Source: SAR202 cluster bacterium (GTDB taxonomy: Bacteria > Chloroflexota > Dehalococcoidia > Lucifugimonadales > OSU-TB39). From it: DNA of 47,316 nt. The notes beneath the pieces were generated by a model. That model was not told where the DNA came from. It saw only the letters and a list, made by a program, of their open reading frames with translations, and did no database searches. A program made the translations under genes and the position numbers. Where the stretch lies: NCBI GenBank assembly GCA_009392195.1, contig VFGY01000022.1, forward strand, positions 1-47,316, read 5' to 3'. Positions 9,274 to 18,559 of this stretch are shown one piece after another. Positions within the stretch are counted from its first letter, which is position 1; every line of letters begins with the position of its first letter.

Positions 9274-12069
9274 ATGATTTTTTTTAGACGTTTTATAATT
9301 ATTAGCATTGTCACTCTTTCAACAGTATCAGCCCAATTTTATTTTGGAAGAAATAAAATACAATATCACTCTTTTGAATGGCATGTTCTAAATACAGAAC
9401 ATTTCGAAATATATTATTATAAAGAAGAAGAAGACCTTGCATCAACAGGAGCTTATTTTGCTGAAGAAGCTTATAGTGCCTTAGAAAAAAAATTCAATTT
9501 TAGTTTGATAGAAAAGGTGCCTTTAATTTTTTACAGTTCTCACTTGCATTTTCAGCAGACGAATACGGTTCCTTATAGATTACCAGAGGGCGTTGGAGGG
9601 TTCTTTGAATTTATCAAAGGGCGAGTTGTAATTCCTTATAAAGGTTCCACGCATCAGTTTAGGCATGTTATTTGGCATGAACTTGTTCATGTGTTTATGC
9701 ATAATAAAATAGGCCAGATTCTACGGTTACATAATATATCAACATATCGATCCCCACCACTTTGGTTTGTTGAGGGATTGGCTGAATATTGGTCAGCTGG
9801 TTGGGACACTCAAACAGAAATGGTTATTCGAGATGCTTTAGCAAACGATTATCTTATGTCTCTACGAAGTCTAGACATGATGTCTTCGGGTTTCCTTCTA
9901 TACAAGGAGGGACAAGCTTTCTTACGGTTTTTAAGTGAAACTTATGGTTCAGAGATATTATTGTTAATCATGGAATCTATTTGGAAGGATTCGGATTTCT
10001 ATAGATTAATCGAGTTAGTTACGGGTAAATCCTTTAGTGAACTAAATGAAGAATGGGAGTATTATTATAAAAAGGATATTTACCCACTACTTAAAGAATC
10101 TGATAGTCCGGTTTCTTCATCAGTCAGATTAACAAAGCTGGGAATTAATTCATCTCCTGTCTACCATGATGGTGCAGACGAGAATGTAATTTTTCTTACA
10201 AATCGTATGGGATACTCGGATCTTTACACAAAAAATCTTAAGACTAATCATCCACCAATCTTGCTTCTTAAAGGTGAAAGAAACGCTGCGTTAGAGTCTC
10301 TCCATTTGCTTGAGACTGGTCTTGATGTAAATAATAATGGTGAACTAGTTTTTGTATCCAAATCGGGTCCCACTGATGTTTTGAATGTCCTTGACATTGA
10401 AAAAAGCGAAATAGTAAAAACAATTCGTCCTTCTGAGATCGTTTCTATATCTTCACCAGCTTGGGATCCTGATGGTACTAATATTGTTTTCTCAGGAATG
10501 AATTGGAGCGGTGACCAGGATATATATATTACACAGATTGAGAATGAAACCACCTATTCTCTGATGACTGACCATTTTTCAGATAGAGATCCTGAATTTT
10601 CTCCAGATGGTCAAACTATTGTATTTAGCTCTGATAGAAATCAGTATGGGAAAGAAGGTGCTTTTAATCTTTTCTTTTATAATTTGCAAGATTCAACTAT
10701 ACAGCAACAAACATTTGGTAAGTTTCATGATACTTCTCCTAGCTGGTCTTCATACGGAAACGGAAGGATTGTATTCACCTCTGATAGAGATGGCACATAC
10801 AACCTTTGGATATTAGAACCTGCATCTTCAAATAACGAATGGAAAAATAGGTTAAAACAATTAACAAAAAAAATGACCGGTGCAATGCATGCTGAATGGA
10901 GTGGAAAAGATGATAAAGACATACTTTTTACTGTATTTGAAAAATACCAATTTCAGATTCATCGTTTAGAAAATGTTGATAGTTTATATGCTAACTCCTC
11001 TTTCATAGTTGAGGAAGTCAAGAAAAGTTCTCAGTGGAAGAGACCAGCTCTTTTGTCCAAATTCGGGAGAAAATCTCCTCAATATAGAAAAAAGTTCTCT
11101 CTAGATATTGCCCAAACAGCAATTGCTTATGATGGAGTATTTGGTTTCCTTGGCGGAGCTCAGCTTTCTGTCTCAGATCTGCTTGGTAACGAATATTATA
11201 ATATTCTTTTATTTAATACGGCTGAAACTTCCTCTCAAGTTTTGGATAGAACCAATATTGCAATTACGAAAGTTGATTTATCTAGGAGACTGAATTTTGG
11301 CTATGGACTTTTTCATTTTGCTGGAGACTATTTCACTTATGGTCAAGGTTACTTATTTAGAAAACGTTTTGGTGGTCAGCTAGCAATTAGTTATCCATTA
11401 TCAGTGTTTGAACGTTTTGAAACAACTCACAGTTTATGGGGTTCAAAACGGAAATATTACTCTAAAGGAGATAGTTTTAACGCATTTCTTGTTTCTAACT
11501 CTTTGTCTTATGTATTTGATAATTCAATGTGGGGACCTGTAGGTCCAATGGATGGTACAGCAATGAGATTTTCTTTTGGTCACACCATGCATCTTGTAAG
11601 TTCTCGTGTTTATAATACTACCTTTCTTGCTGATGTTCGCAAGTACTTTCGCACATCGATAAGAACACTTTATGCATTTCGTTTAATGACACGACTAAAT
11701 TCAGGTGAGGACCTTTTTCGGTTTTTTGTAGGTGGAAGTTGGGGTCTGCGAGGATATCCTCGAACTGCTGTAGCTGGAACAAAATTTTTTCTAATTAACA
11801 ATGAATTTCGATTTCCATTTGCTGATCAGTTAGCCATAAGATTCCGTACTTTCGATGTAGGCGTTTCCCCAGTGCGAGGGGCTGTATTTTTTGACATAGG
11901 TAATGCGTGGACGAACCAGTTAGAAGATATCCGAGGGAGTATCGGTTTTGGATTAAGGGGTCGTTTACTTGGTGCATTTGTTTTGAGATTAGATATTGGT
12001 AAGACTACAGATTTCAATAAACTTTCGAAATATCTTTTCACGCAGTTCTTTTTTGGCTGGAATTATTAA
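9274..12069 (+). CDS. Fusion of peptidase, TolB-like propeller and Omp85-type barrel
   Basis: 931 residues with a Sec signal (cleavage near VSA|QF, residue 20). Residues 35-260 resemble a peptidase MA-like zinc metalloprotease: HELVH at 135-139 with a third ligand Glu near 168 in WFVEGLAEYW. Residues 270-570 hold TolB-like propeller blades, for example SPDGQTIVFSSDRN and GNGRIVFTSDRDG. The last third (about 600-931) reads as an outer-membrane barrel of the Omp85/surface-antigen type, with GGSWGLRGYPRTAVAG and a terminal aromatic strand ending FFFGWNY. By inference it sits in the outer membrane with a periplasmic peptidase and propeller. It is followed after 10 bp by a BamB-like lipoprotein gene, suggesting shared envelope assembly or quality-control work. 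No clear Shine-Dalgarno precedes the ATG. Confidence 0.75.
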   Translation: MIFFRRFIIISIVTLSTVSAQFYFGRNKIQYHSFEWHVLNTEHFEIYYYKEEEDLASTGAYFAEEAYSALEKKFNFSLIEKVPLIFYSSHLHFQQTNTVPYRLPEGVGGFFEFIKGRVVIPYKGSTHQFRHVIWHELVHVFMHNKIGQILRLHNISTYRSPPLWFVEGLAEYWSAGWDTQTEMVIRDALANDYLMSLRSLDMMSSGFLLYKEGQAFLRFLSETYGSEILLLIMESIWKDSDFYRLIELVTGKSFSELNEEWEYYYKKDIYPLLKESDSPVSSSVRLTKLGINSSPVYHDGADENVIFLTNRMGYSDLYTKNLKTNHPPILLLKGERNAALESLHLLETGLDVNNNGELVFVSKSGPTDVLNVLDIEKSEIVKTIRPSEIVSISSPAWDPDGTNIVFSGMNWSGDQDIYITQIENETTYSLMTDHFSDRDPEFSPDGQTIVFSSDRNQYGKEGAFNLFFYNLQDSTIQQQTFGKFHDTSPSWSSYGNGRIVFTSDRDGTYNLWILEPASSNNEWKNRLKQLTKKMTGAMHAEWSGKDDKDILFTVFEKYQFQIHRLENVDSLYANSSFIVEEVKKSSQWKRPALLSKFGRKSPQYRKKFSLDIAQTAIAYDGVFGFLGGAQLSVSDLLGNEYYNILLFNTAETSSQVLDRTNIAITKVDLSRRLNFGYGLFHFAGDYFTYGQGYLFRKRFGGQLAISYPLSVFERFETTHSLWGSKRKYYSKGDSFNAFLVSNSLSYVFDNSMWGPVGPMDGTAMRFSFGHTMHLVSSRVYNTTFLADVRKYFRTSIRTLYAFRLMTRLNSGEDLFRFFVGGSWGLRGYPRTAVAGTKFFLINNEFRFPFADQLAIRFRTFDVGVSPVRGAVFFDIGNAWTNQLEDIRGSIGFGLRGRLLGAFVLRLDIGKTTDFNKLSKYLFTQFFFGWNY

Positions 12070-12079
12070 GAACTCTCAA

Positions 12080-13216
12080 ATGAATCTTCGCCAACACTTA
12101 TCAATATTATTCACAATTATTTTTATATCTTGTACTGGGGGTATAATGGTGGAGGACAGAGTGGGGTCATATGTCGACCACAATCTAGAGCCATCCATAA
12201 AAAGTGGATATAAGAATATAAAAAGCCTAAAGGAAGTATGGAGAAAACGATACATTTCTGGTATAAGCGAGAAAATTACTATCTCAAAAAATACAGCTAT
12301 TATTTCTTTCCTTAACGGCGAAGTTGCATCAATTCGTATTGCAGATGGGACGCAAATTGGTCGCAGAAAAATGGGAAAGGGTCCTGCGATAGATCTCAAG
12401 CTAATGGGTGAAAATATATATTTTGCTCTGCCAAGGGAAAGAAAACAACTAAGATCGTATAATATACTTAAGGGCAATTTCAATTGGCGCCGTAGACTTG
12501 CAGGTGGTGCTAATGCTATTGCTTTAGATAGTCTTTATTTATTTGTCTCCACTAAAGATGGAATCATTACCCTAAATCAGACTAATGGCTCAACAGTTTG
12601 GGAAAAAAATGAAGTTCATACAATTGGCTCCAGTCTTTTATCTATAGGTACTCAATTAATTTATTCTGATCTTAGAGGGAATGTGATATGTCGAGATATT
12701 AGATCAGGTGATCTTTTTTGGAAAACATTAGTGTCCTCCTCTATCCTTTATGCTGAACCATTAGCTTTAGGAGAAATTTTTATTGGAACAACAGCGTCAG
12801 GGCTAGTATTTGCAATGAGTCTGATTGATGGAACAATTACTTGGGACAATTTCTTTTCAGAACCCATTTATACCTCTCCTATAATTAAGGATGACAAAGT
12901 CATTGTAGCATTGTCATCTGGAGAACTAAAAGCTCTTCAATTAAAGGATGGTCAAGAAATATGGACCTTTAAAACGGGACAACTCCTATCCCAACCCATA
13001 TTAATAACTAATACACATTTTATTTTGACCACGACTCAAAGGGGTGATATCTATATCGTGGACACGCACAATGGAAATATAATTTGGCATCAAAAGATTG
13101 ATGCAAGAATTATGGTAGAACCATCCTTATCAGATAATATTATACTCATTTCTGATGACCAAAAATATATTACCGCTTATGAAATTATTCCCACTGAAGA
13201 GACTGTCTCAAATTGA
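12080..13216 (+). CDS. BamB-like PQQ-repeat propeller lipoprotein
   Basis: 378 residues. The start MNLRQHLSILFTIIFISC gives a lipoprotein signal with Cys at 18; a longer reading frame overlaps the preceding gene and would bury this signal, so I reject it. The mature part is a run of beta-propeller (PQQ-like/WD) blades with recurring patterns such as LIDGTITWDNFF, LKDGQEIWTFKTGQ and HNGNIIWHQ. This is the architecture of BamB, the propeller lipoprotein of the beta-barrel assembly machine, and of unrelated quinoprotein-like lipoproteins. Its position 10 bp after an Omp85-type barrel gene favours an envelope assembly role, but I cannot separate BamB from other propellers by eye. It ends two bases before the convergent mgsA stop. 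Confidence 0.7.
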   Translation: MNLRQHLSILFTIIFISCTGGIMVEDRVGSYVDHNLEPSIKSGYKNIKSLKEVWRKRYISGISEKITISKNTAIISFLNGEVASIRIADGTQIGRRKMGKGPAIDLKLMGENIYFALPRERKQLRSYNILKGNFNWRRRLAGGANAIALDSLYLFVSTKDGIITLNQTNGSTVWEKNEVHTIGSSLLSIGTQLIYSDLRGNVICRDIRSGDLFWKTLVSSSILYAEPLALGEIFIGTTASGLVFAMSLIDGTITWDNFFSEPIYTSPIIKDDKVIVALSSGELKALQLKDGQEIWTFKTGQLLSQPILITNTHFILTTTQRGDIYIVDTHNGNIIWHQKIDARIMVEPSLSDNIILISDDQKYITAYEIIPTEETVSN

Positions 13217-13218
13217 AT

Positions 13219-13575
13219 CTAATCAAGAAAAAAGTCAGCTGTTGCCTTATTCAGAGCAAAAAGGATGTTCTGAGTAGTACAAGTGCGTATAAGTGTTTGA
13301 ATATCATGTTCATGCCCATGGGCTGTTTTAGTATCAACAAAGAAAATTAAAATATCAATTTTACCTTCTAAAATATTATAGGCTATATGAATATCCCCTC
13401 CATCAGGTCCATGCCCTATGTTGCCGATTTCTAGGCCTGTTACATCTCGAATTCTCTTGGCGGTTCCTTCTGTTCCTAACAAACGGTAACTCTTTAATTT
13501 GTCTTTATGTTTCACACACCATTCAACAATGTCAAGCTTCATATGATCGTGTGCAACTAATCCTATGGTCTTCAT
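13219..13575 (-). CDS. mgsA: Methylglyoxal synthase
   Basis: 118 residues. Converts dihydroxyacetone phosphate to methylglyoxal and phosphate, a bypass that relieves triose-phosphate build-up. It opens IGLVAHDHMK, has the phosphate-binding LLGTEGTA, and the catalytic Asp in GPDGGD (equivalent to E. coli Asp71). GHEHDIQTLIR aligns with the E. coli PHDPDVKAL segment and keeps its His and Asp (His98, Asp101). The ATADFF C-terminus is typical. It is slightly shorter than the E. coli enzyme (152 residues), as in many bacteria. It converges on the BamB-like gene with only two bases between stops. A triose-phosphate overflow valve fits a genome segment rich in sugar entry enzymes. Confidence 0.85.
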   Translation of the reverse strand: MKTIGLVAHDHMKLDIVEWCVKHKDKLKSYRLLGTEGTAKRIRDVTGLEIGNIGHGPDGGDIHIAYNILEGKIDILIFFVDTKTAHGHEHDIQTLIRTCTTQNILFALNKATADFFLD

Positions 13576-13771
13576 AAAATAATAATCCTCCTAATTACTT
13601 AAGGTTGAGCTTTAATAAATAATTTAGGTAATTTTTCAATACTTCGGTGCTAGTTTAAAGAATTGTAATAAATGGTTCTATTTCTTCTTAATACATTAAT
13701 TACTATATTGATTGATCAAGGAAGCGCCTATTATTTTTTATTTTCCTAAACTTACTATTTAATAATTATTA

Positions 13772-13780
13772 TGTTATAGT
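13772..13780 (+). promoter_or_regulatory. Putative extended -10 promoter for the gcvP leader
   Basis: TGTTATAGT at 13772-13780 fits an extended -10 (TG-N-TATAGT). The region 17 bp upstream (TTACTA, 13752-13757) is a poor -35, as is usual with extended -10 promoters. The predicted start near 13786-13788 falls just before the candidate structured RNA and about 195 bases before gcvP. Confidence 0.35.
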
Positions 13781-13785
13781 TATAG

Positions 13786-13930
13786 GAATTGAAAAAGAAG
13801 ACAAAGCAATTCTCAAGTAACATAAGTTGGATCTTGTATGGCGGGGTAATAGATAGAGTTAAATAAGCAATAACTTAAGGTTTACAGTAAGATTCAAAGG
13901 ATCTTCTTTTTCCCTTAAGAAAACCTTAAG
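13786..13930 (+). ncRNA. Candidate structured leader RNA or small RNA upstream of gcvP
   Basis: Lies in the only gene-free stretch above 300 bp (13576-13982). Two perfect 10-base pairings are visible: GAAAAAGAAG (13791-13800) with CTTCTTTTTC (13903-13912), and CTTAAGGTTT (13874-13883) with AAACCTTAAG (13921-13930). They interleave, so they form either a pseudoknot or competing folds. Inside the first, GGATCTT (13829-13835) can pair with AAGATTC (13889-13895). A second CCTTAAG at 13913-13919 competes for the 13874 arm. The RNA would begin just after an extended -10 and end before the gcvP Shine-Dalgarno AGGA (13971-13974). I do not recognise it as the glycine riboswitch. AT-rich pairing by chance is possible; the rest of 13576-13982 shows nothing else. 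Confidence 0.35.
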
Positions 13931-13982
13931 AACTATTAATTTCCAACAGTGTTTTTTTTATCTTTATGCAAGGAATAATTTT

Positions 13983-16796
13983 GTGACAATTTTTCAAAAC
14001 CGCCATCTAGGACTTAATAAAGAGGATATATCCTCAATGTTAGAAACTTTAGGTGACTATAATATAGAGACGCTTATGGATAAAGTATTTCCTGATTCAA
14101 TCCGTTGGTCTCAATCATTAAAGGATCCAAAAGTATTAACCGAAACAGAGGCTTTAAAAACTCTTGCAAAAATAGCTGATAAAAACTCCCCTGGACGTTG
14201 TTTTATAGGTCAAGGATTTTATGATACAGTGACTCCATCAGTTATTCAAAGAAATGTTATGGAAAACCCAGCTTGGTATACAGCGTATACTCCCTATCAA
14301 AGTGAAATATCTCAAGGACGGTTAGAAGCTTTATTGAATTATCAAACTTGTGTTAGCGATTTGACAGCTTTGCCAGTAGCTAATGCATCTCTTCTTGATG
14401 AAGCTACGGCAGCTGCTGAAGCAATGACAATGTTCAAGCGTGCAAATAGAAACGGTTCAGTCTTTCTTGTTTCAGAAGATTGTCACCCTCAAACTATTGC
14501 TGTGATTTTAGGTAGGGCTGATCCGTTGGGAATTCAGGTAAAAGTAGAATCTCATAATCATTTTATTTTTGATGAATCAGTATTTGGTGCTCTTATCCAG
14601 TATCCTAATACTATTGGGGCCATACACGACTATGCTCAGCTATGCAAGCTAGCACACGATAGCGGTGTTTTCATATGTGTCGCTACAGATCTAATGGCAT
14701 TGACATTACTTAAACCACCAGGTGAATTTGGTGCTGATGTTGCAATTGGAAATAGTCAGAGATTTGGGGTTCCTTTAGGATATGGAGGACCTCATGCGGC
14801 TTTTTTTGCAACTACTGACCAATTCAAACGTCTAATTCCTGGTAGAATTATCGGTGTTACAATGGATGCTGAAGGTAATCATGGACTGCGCATGGCACTC
14901 CAAACCAGAGAGCAACATATACGACGCGATAAGGCAACGTCAAATATTTGTACAGCCCAAGTGTTACTAGCTATCATGTCTGGGATGTATGCAGTATATC
15001 ATGGCTCAAAGGGTCTTAAAAAAATTGCCGAAAGGATTCACAATCTAACGCATAGTGTTTATTTGTCACTTAAAAATATAGGAGCCGAAATTTTAGAAGA
15101 ACCATTATTTGATACAGTACACTTTAAACCATTACAAGGATGGCAGGAAAAAGCTGAAAGACATAATATTTCAGTACGTCAATTTAAAAATGGAATGGTT
15201 GGTATTTCTATTGATGAAACAACCACACATGAAGATTTAGTAGTGCTTTTAGATTGTTTCGGTGCAAAACTTCAAACTATTTCACAGCATTCGTTAGGTA
15301 AATTTTTACGAGAGTCACCTTTTATGGAGCACTCTGTTTTTGAGTCTTACCAAACTGAAACAGAACTATTACGATACATAAAACATCTTGAAAAAAAAGA
15401 TTTTTCTCTAGCTGATGGTATGATTCCACTTGGTTCATGTACCATGAAATTAAATGCAACAACTCAAATGAAATCCCTTTCTCTTCCTGGTTTTGCTAAA
15501 CTTCATCCTTTTATTCACAAGTCTAAGGCTATGGGCTATATTTCTCTTATGGATGATTTAAAATCATGGCTATGTTCTATCACGGGCTTTCATGATATAT
15601 CATTCCAACCTAATTCTGGTGCTCAAGGTGAATATGCTGGCCTTATGGTAATAAGAGCTCACCATCGTGCTCAGGGCCAATTCCAGCGGAAAATTTGTCT
15701 AATTCCTTCTTCAGCTCATGGAACTAATCCCGCTAGTGCTATTATGGCTGGCATGGAAGTGGTTGTTGTGGATTGCGATGATAAGGGGAATGTTAATTTG
15801 TCAGACCTTATATCAAAAGCTAAAGAAGCGAAAAATCAACTTGCCGCTTGCATGATAACTTATCCATCTACTCATGGCGTTTTTGAAAAAGATATTCGAG
15901 AAATTTGTGATACGATACATTCCCATGGGGGTTTAGTATATCTTGATGGGGCTAATATGAATGCGATGGTTGGACTAAGTCGTCCGGCTGATTTTGGGGC
16001 GGATGTTTGCCACCTTAATCTTCACAAAACATTTGCAATTCCTCATGGTGGAGGAGGCCCTGGAATGGGTCCAATTGGAGTTGCCAAAGAATTGGCAAAA
16101 TATCTACCAGGGCATCCGGAGGAAAATAGTGGTAGTGTGGAATCTATTCATGCTATATCGGCAGCACCTTACGGAAGTGCATCTATCCTTACTATCTCTT
16201 GGGCTTATATGGCTTTATTGGGAGCAAAAGGTCTTACTGATGCAACAAAAATAGCAATATTGAATGCAAACTATCTTGCAAAAAAATTGGAGGATCACTA
16301 TTCCATTCTTTTTAGAGGTAATGCAGGATTGGTTGCTCATGAATTTATTTTAGATTTACGAGAGTTTAGGAAGAATGCTGGTATTACTGAAGAGGATTTG
16401 GCAAAACGTCTAATAGATTTTGGTTTTCATGCTCCTACAATGAGTTGGCCAGTTCCAGGTACAATGATGGTAGAACCAACGGAAAGTGAATCAAAAAAGG
16501 AATTAGATCGTTTTGTAGAAGCAATGATTGCAATACGCAGGGAAATAGATGCTATTATAGCTGAAAAAATAGATAAAAAAAATAATCCATTAAAAAATGC
16601 ACCTCATACTATAACCATGGTGACGGATGATCAATGGAAGCATTCATACACTAGAGAACAGGCCGTCTTCCCTGTACCGAGTTTAAAAGAGAAAAAATTT
16701 TGGCCAACAGTAGCTCGGATAGATAATGCATTTGGTGATCGCAATTTAGTTTGCACTTGCCCACCATTGGCAATATATAAGGAGAACTCCGACTAA
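13983..16796 (+). CDS. gcvP: Glycine dehydrogenase (decarboxylating), P-protein
   Basis: 937-residue single-chain P-protein of the glycine cleavage system; PLP-dependent decarboxylation of glycine with transfer of the aminomethyl group to lipoyl H-protein. The N-terminal half starts FQNRHLG and has FIGQGFYDT, TPYQSEISQGRLE and the NICTAQ segment. The C-terminal half has the PLP lysine near 682 in NLHKTFAIPHGGGGPGMGPIG and FQPNSGAQGEYAGL. Full length for the fused form (about 950), not the split GcvPA/GcvPB form. The start is GTG with AGGA eight bases upstream. No gcvT or gcvH is in the window, so the partners lie elsewhere. The long leader with possible RNA structure suggests its own regulation. 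Confidence 0.95.
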   Translation: MTIFQNRHLGLNKEDISSMLETLGDYNIETLMDKVFPDSIRWSQSLKDPKVLTETEALKTLAKIADKNSPGRCFIGQGFYDTVTPSVIQRNVMENPAWYTAYTPYQSEISQGRLEALLNYQTCVSDLTALPVANASLLDEATAAAEAMTMFKRANRNGSVFLVSEDCHPQTIAVILGRADPLGIQVKVESHNHFIFDESVFGALIQYPNTIGAIHDYAQLCKLAHDSGVFICVATDLMALTLLKPPGEFGADVAIGNSQRFGVPLGYGGPHAAFFATTDQFKRLIPGRIIGVTMDAEGNHGLRMALQTREQHIRRDKATSNICTAQVLLAIMSGMYAVYHGSKGLKKIAERIHNLTHSVYLSLKNIGAEILEEPLFDTVHFKPLQGWQEKAERHNISVRQFKNGMVGISIDETTTHEDLVVLLDCFGAKLQTISQHSLGKFLRESPFMEHSVFESYQTETELLRYIKHLEKKDFSLADGMIPLGSCTMKLNATTQMKSLSLPGFAKLHPFIHKSKAMGYISLMDDLKSWLCSITGFHDISFQPNSGAQGEYAGLMVIRAHHRAQGQFQRKICLIPSSAHGTNPASAIMAGMEVVVVDCDDKGNVNLSDLISKAKEAKNQLAACMITYPSTHGVFEKDIREICDTIHSHGGLVYLDGANMNAMVGLSRPADFGADVCHLNLHKTFAIPHGGGGPGMGPIGVAKELAKYLPGHPEENSGSVESIHAISAAPYGSASILTISWAYMALLGAKGLTDATKIAILNANYLAKKLEDHYSILFRGNAGLVAHEFILDLREFRKNAGITEEDLAKRLIDFGFHAPTMSWPVPGTMMVEPTESESKKELDRFVEAMIAIRREIDAIIAEKIDKKNNPLKNAPHTITMVTDDQWKHSYTREQAVFPVPSLKEKKFWPTVARIDNAFGDRNLVCTCPPLAIYKENSD

Positions 16797-16809
16797 TCTA
16801 GCGTTGTGT

Positions 16810-18042
16810 ATGGAACAGACTTTTTATTATATAATAATTGGGGCACTAATTATAGAGTATTTGCTTTCAACTATTAGTGCCATTTTAAATATTAAAAATA
16901 TTACTAAGGAATTACCCTCTCAATTCACAGATGTGTATGATCAAGAAAAATATGCTAGATCCCAAGCCTATTTGAAAGCAAAAACTCACTTTGGACTATT
17001 ATCATCAACTTTTGGTCTGTTTTTAATTATAGTGGTTATTCACTTAGGGCTATTTGGCCATCTTGATGAATTGGTTCGTAACCAAACTGATAGCCCAATA
17101 TTTGCTGGCCTTCTATTTTTTGGTATCATTTTTGTTATTAATGATGTAATTACTATTCCTTTCTCTATTTACAACACGTTTGTTATAGAACAAAAATTTG
17201 AGTTCAATAAGACTACTCCTAAAACTTATGTTATAGATAAATTAAAGGGCTACCTTCTAACAATAGTATTAGGAGGAATTGTTTTAGGGGCGATTTTATT
17301 CTTTTTTGATTATTATGGCCCAAATGGTTGGTGGATAGCATGGCTTGCGATTGCACTGTTTATGGTTGCCATTCAACCTTTGTTTGTGCACATTATTGCT
17401 CCTATGTTCAACAAATTTACTCCACTAGAAGCAGGTGAGCTTCGTTCAGCAATTGAAGCTTATGCTGAAAAGGTAAAATTTCCACTTTCTCGCATAGACG
17501 TTATGGATGGAAGTCGACGTTCTTCCCATTCAAATGCTTATTTTAGTGGTTTTGGAAAGAGTAAACGTGTGGCATTGTTTGATACCTTATTAATGAAACA
17601 TAATACGGAAGAAATTGTATCTGTGGTAGCGCATGAGGTTGGGCATTATAAAAAAAAACACATTATTTTTGGAACAACAATTAGTGTTCTAGAAACCGGG
17701 ATAATGTTATTTGTTTTTAAATTTATTATGAGTGATCCAGATTTGTTTTTTGTATTTGGGGTGGAGCAGGTATCAGTTTACGCTGGAATGATTTTCTTTG
17801 GTCTCCTTTATGCTCCTGTTAATCTAATAACCTCAATTTTTTCTTCTGCTATCAGCAGAAGGAATGAGTATCAAGCTGATCGTTATGCTTTCGAAACCAC
17901 AGGTAATCAACAGGCGTTAATAAGTATGTTAAAAGGTCTCGCAGCTAACAATCTGTCCCATCTGACACCTCATCCATTCACTGTTTTTCTCTCTTATAGC
18001 CACCCGCCTGTAACTAAGCGGATTGAAGCAATAAAAGCGTAG
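16810..18042 (+). CDS. M48 family Ste24-like membrane zinc protease
   Basis: 410-residue integral membrane protease of the Ste24/CAAX prenyl protease 1 type (M48A). Several hydrophobic segments are visible (near 1-25, 60-85, 95-120, 145-195 and two after the active site). The zinc motif HEVGH is at 275-279, with the third ligand Glu in RNEYQADRYA near 354. SYSHPPVTKRIEAI at the C-terminus is the family ending. Bacterial members act in membrane protein quality control since bacteria lack prenylated CAAX proteins. ATG at 16810 is preferred; an in-frame TTG two codons earlier is possible and no Shine-Dalgarno settles it. It follows gcvP by 13 bp, perhaps co-transcribed. Confidence 0.88.
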   Translation: MEQTFYYIIIGALIIEYLLSTISAILNIKNITKELPSQFTDVYDQEKYARSQAYLKAKTHFGLLSSTFGLFLIIVVIHLGLFGHLDELVRNQTDSPIFAGLLFFGIIFVINDVITIPFSIYNTFVIEQKFEFNKTTPKTYVIDKLKGYLLTIVLGGIVLGAILFFFDYYGPNGWWIAWLAIALFMVAIQPLFVHIIAPMFNKFTPLEAGELRSAIEAYAEKVKFPLSRIDVMDGSRRSSHSNAYFSGFGKSKRVALFDTLLMKHNTEEIVSVVAHEVGHYKKKHIIFGTTISVLETGIMLFVFKFIMSDPDLFFVFGVEQVSVYAGMIFFGLLYAPVNLITSIFSSAISRRNEYQADRYAFETTGNQQALISMLKGLAANNLSHLTPHPFTVFLSYSHPPVTKRIEAIKA

Positions 18043-18106
18043 CGCTATCTTAACAAGCTGGTCTAGCCTTTTTAAATAATCTACTGGAAACTTTTGTAGG
18101 GAATAA

Positions 18107-18517
18107 ATGAAAAAGCTAAAAACTCTATACTCAATATTTCTACTCTTTTATTTAAATATCTTTGCTTGTATGGGGGAGAAGGATGAACAATTAAAAGAAT
18201 TGATTATTGAAGATTTAATAATTGGCAATGGGAAAGAAGCAAAATATAATAGTGAAATTAAGGTGGATTATACAGGTTGGTTGGAGGATGGAACTGAGTT
18301 TGACTCATCTCTTAAGGCGGGTCGAACTCCACTTTTAATAACTTTAGGAATAGGGCAGGTCATACAAGGGTGGGATCAAGGAATACCGGGGATGAAGGCT
18401 GGTGGTACACGGAAGCTAACAATACCTCCCCATTTAGGTTATGGGAACCGTTCTGTTGGCTCTATTCCACCTAACTCAACTCTTATTTTTGAAGTCAATC
18501 TTCTAGAAGTAAAATAG
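18107..18517 (+). CDS. FKBP-type peptidyl-prolyl isomerase, lipoprotein
   Basis: 136 residues: a lipoprotein signal with Cys near 21 (NIFAC) and one FKBP domain (about 45-136). Family landmarks are VDYTGWLEDGTEFDSS, VIQGWDQGIPGMKAGG, LTIPPHLGYG and the closing LIFEVNLLEVK. These cover the usual active-site aromatic positions, so it should be an active prolyl isomerase in the periplasm, helping fold exported proteins. AGGGA stands a few bases before ATG. It is followed by a Tat-exported reductase, consistent with a run of envelope proteins. Confidence 0.9.
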   Translation: MKKLKTLYSIFLLFYLNIFACMGEKDEQLKELIIEDLIIGNGKEAKYNSEIKVDYTGWLEDGTEFDSSLKAGRTPLLITLGIGQVIQGWDQGIPGMKAGGTRKLTIPPHLGYGNRSVGSIPPNSTLIFEVNLLEVK

Positions 18518-18559
18518 GAATATTCAGTGAAAAGAGTTCTATATAAGGATAGCACCAAT

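Noticed and set aside
12076-12483. 135-codon open frame on the minus strand
   Set aside because: Antiparallel to the signal peptide and first blades of the BamB-like lipoprotein; no recognisable protein, so a shadow.
13576-13982. Glycine riboswitch upstream of gcvP
   Set aside because: I could not find the conserved GGAGAG-type cores or the tandem aptamer arrangement; only the unexplained pairings described were seen.
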